Assembly (NCBI GenBank): GCA_026636295.1
Contig: CP089452.1
Coordinates: 1 to 64,000 of the forward strand
Length of the DNA: 64,000 nucleotides
Origin: Medakamo hakoo
Taxonomy: Eukaryota; Chlorophyta; Trebouxiophyceae; Coccomyxaceae
Direction: 5' to 3'
The position numbers were made by a program, and so were the translations under genes. The notes under the pieces are model-generated. The model did no database searches. It worked only from the letters and a program-made list of their open reading frames with translations, and had not been told where the DNA came from. Below are positions 8,707-20,700 of this stretch, piece after piece; the first letter of the stretch is position 1; each line of letters opens with the position of its first letter.

Positions 8707-11034
8707 TCATTCTTGCGTCGCCATGGGCGCCGCCCCGCCACCGTCGCCCGGCTCCTCCTTGGGCGGTGCGGCGGCGGCGTGAGCGGGCGCGGCGGCGGCG
8801 GCGCCATTGGCAGCCGGCGGCGGCGGCGGCGCGGCGGCGCCACCCCCACCCTCCCCACCACCACCGCCGCCGCCGACCTCCATCGGCGCGGGCCCCGCGC
8901 CGGCCTCACCACCTCCCCGCAAGTACGCTTCGTCCGCGCCCGCCGGCCCGGGCGCCGCCGGCGCGACCGCCTCCACCTTCACATCCTCACCCTTGACGTC
9001 CGACGCCGACACATTACGCGCGCCCGCCTCCGCGTCGCTGCCGTACCCGTCGTCCGCTTTCGCGACGCGCGCGTCGTCGGCCGCGGTGCCGCCGCCCCGG
9101 ACGTCTGGGTCCGGTTCGGGGGCGACGTCGGCGCCGCCCATGGCGGGCGGCGGCACGGTGAAGGGCACGGACGGGACGGGCGGCAGCTTGGACAGGTTGG
9201 CCAGGACGGTGCGCGTGATGGCGGCCAGCCCCTCCCGCGTGTTGGCGTTGCGCATGTTGGACACGGCGATGCGCAGGCGGTGCGTGTCGACGTAGTAGTC
9301 GTACTCCGCCAGCGCCCCCTCCGGCAGCTCGTCCGGCAGGTCCAGCCCCAGCAGCCGCCCCGTCTCGTACGCCCAGCACCGGGCGACGTTGCGCATGGTG
9401 TACCCGCCGCCGCCCAGGACGAGCATGGGCACGCGGAACCGGGCCAGGAAGTCGACGGCGGCCGCGTGGCCGTCCAGGGACAGGTTGAAGCAGCCCAGGC
9501 GGTCGCCCGACAGCGAGTCCGCGCCGCCGCACACCACGATCGCGCCCGGCTGGAAGACTTCCATGACCTTGGCCATGACCGGCTCAAACACAAAGCGGTA
9601 CGACTCGTCGTCCATGCCCTCCTGCAGCGGCACGTTGACGGAGTAGCCGGACCCGCCCGCCGTGCCGACGTCGCCCAGGGCGCCCGTCCCCGGGAAAAAG
9701 TCGCCGTACTTGTGGAAGGAGACGGTCATGACGCTGCGGTGTTTTTGTTTGGGGGGTGGGTGCGGTGGGTGGGTGGGTGGGAGTTGGGGTTGCGCGGCGT
9801 GCTGGCCCTCCAACCAGGTTTTTTTTTCGGCCGAAAAAAAACAACACTCACCGGTCCGTCAGGTAAAACGCTTCCTCCACGCCGTCGCCGTGGTGAATGT
9901 CAATGTCCACGTACAGGACGCGCGCATGCGTTTTCAACAGCTCCAGGATGGCCAGCACGATGTCGTTGACGTAGCAAAACCCGGACGCCTCTGCTTTTTT
10001 CGCGTGGTGCATGCCGCCCGCCCAGTTCAAGCAGACGTCCGCGCCGCCCTTGTTGAGGAGCGCCGCACCGCCGACGGACCCGCCAGAATACAGGGCACAA
10101 TACTCAAACATGCCGTCGAAGACCGGGCAGTCGGCTTCGCCGACGGGCCCCAGGTTGAACCGGCGCATCTGGGCGAGGAACTCGTCCTGGCCGTCCGGGG
10201 TGACGCGCTGCAGGAAGGAGACGTAGTCGTCCGCGTGGAATTCTTCCAGCTCGGTTTCCGTGCGCGGGGTGGGGCGGTGGACCTGCGAGTGGCACGGGGT
10301 GAGAGGGGGCGCGTGGCGCACACAGGCGTGCGTGAGGGCACAGAGGGCGGGGGGCGGGCCGGGGGTGACACCCCTCTCCCTCTTCCTCCCCCCCACAAAA
10401 GGATGCCACACTCACCTTGAGTAGTTTCGGCAGGTCGTAGTTCTCCACCAGCGAGTGCGTCAGGCGGACCCGGTGCGGGCGCATTGGGTTGCCGCCGCCG
10501 TAGTTGAAGGAGCCTGAGGGGAGGGTGGGGGAGTGTGAGTGGGTGCGAGTGGCGTGCAAAAGGTTGGTGGGAGCCCAGCGGAAACGAAAAACCGGCTCCC
10601 GCGGTCGTTCGGCCCGGGCAACCACGGCCCCTTACGGCAGGTCAATCCACAAGATCCCAGTCCTTTGTCCGCGCGCAAACACGCGGGCAGGCGTGGGCAA
10701 AGAAGCGCGCCAAACGCCGGCGGAGGCGGGGCAAGGGCGCGCCGCTCCACGGCCATCGGTCCGGCCGCGGGAGAACGAGAACTCGTTCCCCCCTCCATTG
10801 CGCTCCTCATGCGGCTGCCATCGCTGCGTGGGCGGGCCGGCCGTCTCAAGCACTCGACGCCGCGACAAGCGTCGGCCCACGGCGAGTCGTAAAGGGCGAA
10901 CGAAGGGAAAGTCCGCCGCTTGCAAACTCATCGCTGGCCGACTGCCGAAAAAACAAACCCCTCACATCAAACGCACCGATCTCCTCGTCGTAGTAGTACG
11001 CCACCGTGCGCGACGGGTCGGCCGTGGACGCCAT
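8707..11034 (-). CDS. Class I (RPD3-type) histone deacetylase
   Basis: Four exons, 11034-10977, 10513-10416, 10282-9852 and 9733-8707, give 537 residues. The first join uses donor GTGCGT and restores [19 protein letters not shown], the class I signature. The catalytic elements are all present: GGMHHAKK (paired His), [14 protein letters not shown] (metal-binding Asp and His), [12 protein letters not shown] (metal Asp), and GGGGYTMRN (transition-state Tyr). The catalytic domain ends at about residue 375. A low-complexity tail rich in Gly, Ala and Pro follows, with acidic patches (KGEDVKVE), longer than in plant HDA19/HDA6. The enzyme removes acetyl groups from histone lysines in nuclear co-repressor complexes. 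Downstream neighbour on the same strand of RSH; no functional link is evident. Confidence 0.95.
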
Positions 11035-11704
<670 letters not shown>

Positions 11705-14514
11705 TTAAACGCCCTCCGGCGGGCTGCCGCCCGGGCCGGACGGCCGGCGGAAGATGCGGGCCAGGCGCTCCCGTTCCGCGGCCAGGTCCAGGGGGCTGGA
11801 GCCGGACGCCGGGCCGGGGCAGCGGCCGGAAATGAGGATGTCGTCACCGCCGTCGGCGCGACAGGCGCGCTCGTCCGCAAACACGTCCACTTTGTCGCCG
11901 ACCTCCACGGCGGCCGTGGAGCCCGGCGAGACGTGGGCGTCGTTGATGAGGACGTGAATGGCGGCCAGGGGCACGCCCGCGGCTTCAGACGCGGCCCGTG
12001 CGAGGCGGGCGGCCAGCTCGCCGGCCGTGGTACCCGCGGGCACGGCCTCGACACGCGGCGCGTAGCGCGAGGCCGCGGCCGCGCCCGCGGCCGCGCCGGC
12101 TTTGGGCGACCCGGACGGCGACGCGCCCGTGTGGTCGACGACCACGATGGGGATGCCCGTCTTGTCGGACGACGACGCGTCCAGGGCCGACGCCTTGCGC
12201 AAGAAAGCAGCAAACCGGCAGTCGGGCGCGTGCTCGCCCGGGAACGGGCCGCAGCGCGCGGCCGGCGCCGCCGGCGCGTCGTCGACGGACGACACGGCCG
12301 CGGCCAGCCGCGACACCAGGCCGTCCCCACGCCGGACCTGCTTGTCGTCCAGCTCGTACGCCCAGGCCAGCAGCCAGCGCGCGTACGACGTCCGGCCAGC
12401 AGGCGGCGCGGTGGACGGGCCGTCGTCGCCGCTCCCGCCCCCGCCCGCCTGGGCTTCCTTGTACCGCCAGTGCGCGGCCAGGCCGTACTCGGCGACCAGG
12501 TGCATTTTGGGCGTGCGGATCTGGATTTCCACGGGCGAGCCGTCGTCGCCGCGCACGACGACGTGCAGGGACTGGTACCCGTTGGGCTTGGGCGTGCGGA
12601 TGTAGTCCTTGACGGCCGACGCGTCCGACCCGTCGGTCGCCCACCGGGCCGTGACCGCGCGCAGCGCGCGGTAGCAGGCCGCCTTGTCGGGGACGATGAC
12701 GCGGACGGCGCGCACGTCCGTCACGGCTTCGAGCGGCACGCCCTTGGCGCGCATCTTGGTGAAGACGCCGTACAAGTGCTTGGGGCGCCCCGTCAGGTCG
12801 GCGTCCCCCACGCCCGCGTCCGCCAGGGCGGCCCGCACGGCGTCCAGCGTCGGTTCGAGCGCCGCGGCGGCCGCACCAGACGCGCCGGCCGGCCCGCGCC
12901 CCAGGCGCGCCGCCAGCTCCGCGTGCTCCTCCGGGTGCCGGGCCGCGAAGGCCAGGTCTTCCAGTTCGGCTTTCAAGCACCAGACGCCCAGCCGGTTGGC
13001 GAGGGGGGCGTAGACGGCGAGCGCGTCGTCCGCGGCCGCGGCCGCACCCTCGCCCCCCGCGGCCACGGCCGCGCGGAGTTGCACCACCCGGTCGACCAGC
13101 TTGATGACGGCCGCCCGCGGGTCGGCCATGGCCAGCAGGACGTCGACCAGGGCGGCAGCGTCCAGGGTCGACGGCTCCTCGCCGGCCGACGACGACTCTT
13201 CGGCCGCGGACCAGCGGCGGACCGCGCACAGGTCGCTCATGCGCGCGACCGACCGGACGAGGGCCGTGACGGACGCCCGCGACGGGCCGGGCGGCAGGGC
13301 GGCGGCCAACGCGTCGGGCGAGGCGATCACACCGCGGGACAGCGCCGAGTGGAGCAGCGCGGCCGCGACCGCGTCGGCGTCGGCGCCCAGGTCTGCCACG
13401 CCGCGCGCGACCTCGGCGCAGTGCGACGCCATGGACACGCCCGACCGGGCGGCCTGGCCCGCGTGCGCGGCCGTGGAAACCTTCCAGGCGGCACGGACGA
13501 CGGGCGACGCAAAGATGTGGGCGCGGGACTGTGGTTTGGGGGGCGTGGCGAGGGGGCAGCGTGTGTGAGAGAGTTTTGGGCGGGAGCAGGGCGGGGGAGC
13601 GCCGGGCGGCGTCAGCGAGGCGCGCGCGCGCGCGCGACGCCGTGCAAAACAGGCCACTTTTGCACGAAACGCCGCGGCGGCCAGCGCGGGCTTTCACCCG
13701 CGCTTGCCACCCCTCCAAGACAGTCAGAAGGGCTTTGAACGCCAACCACGGGCGGCGGCGACGCGTTTGGCGCGGCGGCCGCGCGGCCGCATCAAAACCC
13801 TTGTGCACGTTCGGGGCAAACATGCCTTCAAAGGGCCCGCTCGTCTTCCGCGACGCCGCGCGGCCACCCGTCCGCCCAAAGCACGCCCCTCCACCCACTC
13901 ACCTCAAGCTCAGACAAGAGCGCATCGGATTCAGGCGGGCGCGTGGTGGCGGGCTGTGTTTGCAAAGCGCGGGGAACAGGGCTGAGCGACGAGCGGACTT
14001 CAACAGACAGCGGCCATTGGGCCTCGGGGCGCCAAAAGCGGCGCCGGCCAGGCAACGCCCCTTCCCCGCCACATCACCCACTCACCTCATCAACCACAGC
14101 CGGCGCGGGCGTCGTCAGCACCCGGCTCAGCAGGCCGGGCCGGGCGGGCGACGTGGGCAGCGCCGACGGCGGCAGCGGCGCGGGCGCTTCGGCAAACCCG
14201 CCCACGACCGTCTCGGCCGCTGGCACAGCGCGCGGCGCACCCGCGGCCGCACGCGCAGCCGAACCCACGGAGAGCGAGCCAGCGGACAGCGGTGGGCGCC
14301 ACTCGGGCCGGCGCAGGGAGGAAGACAGGGACCGCGGAGCGGAAGCCGCGAGCGAGCGGGGCAGCGACGAAGCGGCCGACCCCGTGTCGTCGTTCCCGCC
14401 GGGCCGCGTGAACGGCACGATGGTGGACCGAGCCTGCTTGGCCGTGGGCGTGGACGACCGGGACGCCGGCGCGGCCGCGCCGGTCGCGCCGAGGGCCACG
14501 GAGGGAGGCGCCAT
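11705..14514 (-). CDS. RSH: RelA/SpoT homolog (RSH), ppGpp synthetase with degenerate hydrolase domain
   Basis: Exons 14514-14086, 13953-13903 (51 nt) and 13528-11705 join in phase 0 to 767 residues. Residues 1-143 are Ser/Ala/Arg-rich and transit-like. The HD region (about 170-330) keeps its shape (AWKVSTAAHAGQ, SHCAEVARGVADLGAD) but reads LLHSALS where active enzymes have LLHD, and KLVDRVVQLR for KLADRLHNM. The synthetase domain is well kept: GRPKHLYGVFTKMR, TDVRAVRVIV (Asp431), KDYIRTPKPNGYQSLH, VEIQIRT (Glu494), AEYGLAAHWRYKE. A Cys-containing segment (CGPFPGEHAPDC) and a TGS-like domain follow, as in plant RSH1. It probably makes (p)ppGpp from ATP and GDP/GTP in the plastid and cannot hydrolyse it; this is inferred from residues only. 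Confidence 0.92.
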
Positions 14515-14659
14515 GGGATGGGGCGCGGAGTGCTGTTCCTTTGTCGAAACGAAGAATGAGCGCGCGCACCACAGCTTCTCCAACCTGCGCCTCTCTCTAG
14601 TGCTACCTCCCATCCCTCCCATCCCTCCCATCCCTCCCACCCCCTCTCACTCATTCCGC

Positions 14660-14703
14660 CCGGCGCCTATCGGGCGGCCTATCGGCCGCCCGATAGGCGC
14701 CGG
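14660..14703. repeat. Perfect 20-bp inverted repeat with 4-nt loop over the ATG2 stop codon
   Basis: Arms 14660-14679 and 14684-14703 are exact reverse complements separated by the loop TATC. The minus-strand stop codon TAG of ATG2 is at 14681-14679, at the loop, so the last ATG2 codons form one arm and the 3' UTR the other. It sits 146 bp upstream of the RSH start on the same strand. Confidence 0.93.
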
Positions 14704-17700
14704 CGCCCCTCTCCCGGCATGGCCGCGGCAGGCGCGGCCTCGGCAGGCACCGGCCCACGCCCACGCCCACCGCCCCCGTCCCCATCCACCACCACGGTCA
14801 ACCTGCGCACGCCGGCCTCCAGCGCGCCCGCGCCGAGCCCCAGCGCCTCGCCCAGCGCCGCGCGGACGAGGCGCCCCAACCGACGACGCAGCTTTTTGGC
14901 GGCCGCGGACGCACGTGGCCGGGTCGCCGCCCCACTCCGGGCGAGCGCGCCCAGCCCCGGCACCCTCAACACCAGGTCGCCGGCCTCGCCGGTCGCCGCC
15001 GCGACCGCGCGCGCGGCCGGCATGCCCGCGACCAGGGCCGCCAGGCCCGGCCCCGACCGCAGCGCGCCCAGCCAGGCGTCGCCGACACGGGCAGCCAGCG
15101 CACCGGGCCCGGACAAGCCGTGCGCGCGGACGGCAGGCAGCGCCAGGCGGACGCCGCTCAGGGGCGCCGCGTTGAGCAGCTCTGCCAGCCGGCCGCGGGC
15201 CAGGGCGGCGACGTCCAGCCGCCGCGGGCGGTAGTCGGCGACCAGGTCCAGGGCGGCGACGTGGCCCGCCTGGACGAAAAAGAGCGGGATGGTGGCGGGC
15301 GGCGGGACCGGCGAGCCGGCGGGCGGCGCCGGGTCGGTCGGCGGCCCGACGGCGAGGCAGGACGCGCGCCCGGCCTCGCTGCCTGGCCCGCCGCCACCGC
15401 CCCCGTCCTCCTCCTCATCGGTCGACCCCTCGCCCTCGCCCTCCTCGCCCTCCTCCTCGTCACCATCCCCAAACACCAAGTCCGCCCAGTCAAAGGAGAG
15501 GGCGGGCGCGGGCGCGGCGAACAAAGACGCCACAGCCACACCTACGTCCTGGTCCAGGCGCAGGCGGAGCGGGGACGCGGCCAGGGACAGCCGGCCTTCC
15601 AACGGCGGCGGCGCGGACGGGGGAGGCGTCGGGCTGGCGTCGGCCGCGGGCGGGTCGCCTTCCAAAGGAGGCGGGCCGGGCGGCGGACCGGCCGTGGTGG
15701 TGGCCGGCCGCGCTGCGCCGTCGCCGCCGCCGCCGCCGGCGGTGGGCACGCGCCGCGCGCCGTCCGCCACGGCCTCACGCCCGCCACCCCCGCCACCGCC
15801 GCCACCCCTCGGCTCGACCAAGTCCAGCCTCAGGCTCAGCAGTGGTTGTGGCGGCGGCGGGCGCGGCGCCCGGCTGCCCTGCCCTCCGGCCCCCCCCCCA
15901 CCCCCACCCCCACCCCCGCCAGACGGCTGCCGCCCCAGCACCACCCGCCACGGCGAGCCCGGGTCCGCGCCGTGGTCGACCAGGGCGCCGTCGCCCAGCT
16001 CCAGCGCCAGTGCGCGCACGACCGCGCCGGGGTGGGCGCCGGGCGCCCACGTGTCGAGGCCCAGCCCCGCGCGCGCGAGGCTGACCTCGAGCGTGCGGGG
16101 CCCGGCCGGGTCCGGGTTTGGCGGGCGCCCGTCGGGCGGACGCGCCGCCTCGACGGCCGGCCCACCGCGGGCGCACTGCAGGACCGCCACAGCCGCGCAG
16201 CGGTGGAGGGTGAGGCGGGAGAGCGGTGGCGGCGGGGGTGGTGGTGCGGGGAGGGGCGGGTGGGGTGGCGGCTGGACAGCCTCGCCCCGCGCGCCGCCAC
16301 CCCCACCACCCTCCTCCTCTTCGCCGTCACTGCCGACCATGACCCAGGGCTCGCCGCCCAGGGGCGGGATGGTGGCGGCGCCCGTGCCCAGAGGCGGGAA
16401 GGCGGCCGGCTCGATGTCGGCGAGCACGTCAGCGGGCAGCACTGGCGGCAGGCTTGGTGGCGCCGCCGCCGTCCCCGCGCCGTCGCTGTCGCCGTCGCCG
16501 TCCCTGCCCCGGAGCTGGCGCAGCAACGCCGCGACCACCCTCGTGGAGGTCGGGTCCAGGCTCAGGCGCAGACAGGTGTTGGAGATGGCGGTGGTGGAGG
16601 TCATGTGGTGCGCGGCGCGGGCGGCAGGTGCCGGTGCGCCGGGCGCACCGGCGCGGCCGCCAGGCGTGTCGTGCGACCGGGGCGGCGCGCCCGTCGACGG
16701 CGGGCGGCTGGCAGCCACTGCGTTGCCCCCGTCGTCGTCGCCGGCGCAGTGCGTGCCTTCCACGGCCATCGTCACCTCCGCCGTCCGGACGGCCAGCCCA
16801 GCCTCAGCCGCGACGGCGGAAAAACCGGCCTGACGCAGCCGGTCGGCCAGGCCCGGCCCGCCCGCAGCCCAGGCGGCCGCCCGTGCAGCTGCCGCCTCGC
16901 CGTCGTCTTCAGCCACGAGCAGGTTCACGTCCGTGGCGGACGCGTGAAGCGGCGCTGGGCCCGCACACGCCCCGCCAAGCCCGGCCAGCGCCGGCGTTGC
17001 GGCGGGAAACCAGGGCGGGGGGGCAGACGGGCACGCACGCGGCCCGCCGTCGAGCAGGTCAGCGCCGGACGTCAGGTGAGCGCTGCCAACCAGCAGCGCC
17101 GCAGCGGCGCGCGGCGGTGGCGGCACGGCGGCCGCGGACGGCGGGACGTGGCCGCCACCGTCGTTGCCCGCCGTCGCCGGCGGCGGCGGCGGCGGCGGCT
17201 CGTACCGCAGGGCGCAGTGCGCGAGGGCCACCGCCCACGCTGCGGCGGGGCCGCCGTCGCCAGGCCCGGGCGGCGGCGGCGGCGACGGCGGGCTGCCCGT
17301 CTTCCCGCCCCCACCGCCCGCCGCCGCGGCCTGCGTGAAAAACGAGGCGAGCCGCACCGCCCACGGACAGGCGACGTCCCCGCCCTCGGCCGTCAGGGCG
17401 CCGCCCCGCAAGGACGCCGACGCCAGGAGCGGGGCGCCCGCGGGCCAGCCAGGCGAGCCGGGCGGGCCAGCCGCCGCCACGCAGTCCAGCGCGCCGTCGC
17501 CTGCGACGGGCCACCACAGCAGGTCGTGGGCGGGCGGGCCGCCGGCCCCGCCGCCCCGGCCGCCCGCCCGCACGGTCACGGCGTCCGCCCGCACCCGCGC
17601 CGCCCACCCGCCGTCCGCGACCAGGGGCGAGACGGCGAACGCGCTCAGGCGCGCCGCGTCCAGTGTGAAAGCGGGCGTGGCGGGCGAGCAACCGTCGTGT

Positions 17701-20700
17701 CCGTCCGTCCCCCTCCTCCCCACCGCCGCCGAGCTCGGCAGCAGGTCGGCGCGGCACGCCGCCACGTCGACAAACAGGGACGCCGGCGGCGGGAGGGGGG
17801 GCGGCGGCGCGCCCGCGGCGGCGGCCGCCGCGGCAGCGGCAGCCAGTGCACGGTCCCGGGCCGCGCCCGCGGCGGCCGCGGCGGACGCCAGGGCGGCAAT
17901 GTCGGCGGGCGCGAGGCACGCGCGGACGTCGGCCGCGGTCGCGCGCAGCGTGAGGCCGGACGCTGCGGCCGCGGCGTGCTCGAACGAGTCGTCCTCGTCA
18001 CCTCGCCCCGCGGCGTGGACCCGGACGCGTGCGATGGCACCAGGCGCGAGCGGCGGGCCGGACCCAGCGGGTGCGGCGCCCGGGCGCCACGCGACGTCCA
18101 CCAGCACGGCCGGCGCGCCGGGCGGCGCGTCCGGCGCCAGCGCGTCCGCGATGCGGTACGCCGCCAGGCCGTCGCCGCCCTCGTCCAACCCGGGCGGGCT
18201 GCCCAGCAAGTACGCCGTCGCCCGGCCAACGGCGACCGTGCCGTCGACGCCGCCGTCGGGCCCCGTCACCGTCTCGAAGAACGCGGTCGGCTGGGGTGGG
18301 GTGGACGGCGGCGACGACGGGTCCGCCGCCGCCGCCGTCAGGTCCAACGCCAGCACCCGGTGGCCGTGCGTGGACGCGACGCCGCCGCCGTCGCCGTCCA
18401 CCGGCAGCGCCAGCACCAGGCAAATGTGCGGCAGGAAGGCCGAGGCGGTGAGGCGGGTGGGGACGGGCGGCGGGCGTGCGAGCGCCGGCGGCCTGGCCGG
18501 AACAGCCGCTTCCCCCACCACCAGGGGCGCGACGGCGGCGCCCACCCGGGCGGCCAGTGGTAAGCCCAGCCACAGCGTGATGTCCTGGGCGCGGATGGCC
18601 AGGCGGACGGGTGGCAGGGCCAGCGCCGGCGCGGCGCGGCGGCGCAGCGGCACGCGGAGCGAGAGCTCGACGCGCGCGTCGGGGTCCGACCCAACGGCCA
18701 GCACGGGCCAGGCGGCCAGGGCGGGCACGCCGCCGCCCGCGACGGCCGCCGCGCCAGCAGACAACGCAGCCACAGTCGTGGGCGCGGGGTGGGGCGGGCG
18801 CCGGGCGCCCGGTGGGCCGCCCCGCCCCACCGGGCGGTCTGCGCCGGGGCGGGGCCGGCCGTGCGGAAGAGGCGGCAGGGCCGCCGGCGCGGCCGCCAGG
18901 TCCGCCGCGCGCCGGGCGTCGTGCCCCGCCGCCTCATCAGGCGGCGCGTACTCCGCCGCCACCAGGCCGGTCAGGTCCACGTCCGCGGCCAGGATGGTGG
19001 GCGGCCGGACGTCGGCACTCCCGGCGGCGGGGCCGGGCGCCTCCCGCTCAGCCGCGAGCACGCCGGACGCCCCACCCCACCGCGCTTCCAGGCGCGGCCG
19101 GGCCGACGGCGGCAGCCAGGGCCGCCACGGCGACGCGGGCGGGGGTGCGGCCGGCCAACCCGGCGGCGGCGGCGGCGGCGGCTCATCGTACCAGAGGGCG
19201 GCCGCGCCCGGGCCGGCGGAGATGGAGAGCCGCCACCCGCCGCCGCCGCGGCCGGGGGTGGGCGGCGGCGGCGGTGGCGGTGCAGGCGGCGGGGACGGCG
19301 TGCCGGCCGGCGCCGGCTCCCCCTCCTCCGCTGCGGCCGACGGCGGTACCGTCGCCTGCAGGGCCGCCGCCGTCCGAGCCGCGTGCGGCGCGGCCGCGCC
19401 GCCTGCCAGCGATGCGATGGACCCGGCCAGCGACGAGCGCGCGTCGAAAAACGCGTCGTCCGCTTCCGAGTGCCCGCCGCCCGGCGTGGACGCACCGCCT
19501 CCGTCATGGTAGCTGGCCCACGCCCAGGACCGGGCCACGATTTCGGCGGCCAAGGGCACGGTGGGCGGGGCGAGTAGGCCGGCCGCCGCGGCGGGGAGGG
19601 CGGCAGCCGCGTCGTCGTCCTCGCCCCCGACGGGCGGGGCGGGCGGGGCGCCCGTCCTGCCCACCCCGGCCAGCGCGGCGGAGACCAAGCCCAGCGACCG
19701 GGCGCCCAGGCGCACGGCCGTCGAACCCAGCGTCAGGGCGGCGTCCAGGCGCGGCTGGCCGGGCGGGGGTGGGCGCGGGGGCGGCCCCGCGCCGCCTCCC
19801 CCACTCCCACCACTACCACCACCGCCGCCGTCGCCACCGTCGCCCCACGACCCGTCGGGCTGCAGCGCCGCCGCGCCCCACGGCCCGGCCGGTGGCGGCG
19901 GGCGCGGCGGCCAGGTCAGGGCCAGGTCCAAGCGGCCGGAAATGCCGGTGGACGGCTCGGCGGCGCCGTCCCCGCCCTCGCCGCTCAGCACGTGCCCGGC
20001 CCCGCCGCACAGGACCAGGCACGCCGTGCCGGGGGCGGCGGCCGCCTCGGAGGTCGGCGAGTCCGGGCCAGAGCCGCTGTCTCCAGGGCTGGGGCCGCCG
20101 CCGTCGTCGAGCTCCAGCGCCAGGCCCGAAAAGGAGAGCGCCTTGCGCAGTGTGCGGGCGCCTGGCGGCGGACGCGGCGGCGGCGGGCCGGGGCACCGGG
20201 CGCCGTCCCCACCACCACCCTCCTCGCCGGGCGCGTAGGTCAGGCTGCCCAGCCGGACGATGACGGCGACGCCACCCGGCGCGCCCGGCCCGGGCGGCAG
20301 CTCCACCCGCACCACGGCCCGGGTCAGCGCCAGGCGCGCGCGCGCGGCCGCGCCCTCCAACGCGGACGCCAGGGCGGCGACGCCTGCCGCGACGGCGGCG
20401 GAGGCCGCGGGGTCGGTGGGCAGGGGCGGGGCGGGCTCGCCGCGCTCATCATCGCCGTCCGGCTCTGGCGGGCGCGGCAGGCGACGCGGCGGCGGGCCCG
20501 CCCCCCCCTCCCGCGCCGCCAGGCTGACCAGCAGCTCGTCCAGTTCCAGGGACGCGCCGTCCGACGCCAGCAGGGCGCCGGGCGAGGGCGCCGACGTGCT
20601 CGCGGCTGCGGCCGCGACAGCGCCCAGTGGGATGCGCAGGCGGAGCGCGCCCACGTACGCGGACGTGACGGCCCAGCCGGGGGCGGCCTGGTGTGTGTGG

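Noticed and set aside
15120-18563. Open frames of 1147 and 782 residues antisense to ATG2
   Set aside because: Low-complexity Arg/Pro/Ala products without recognisable domains; shadows of the ATG2 last exon.
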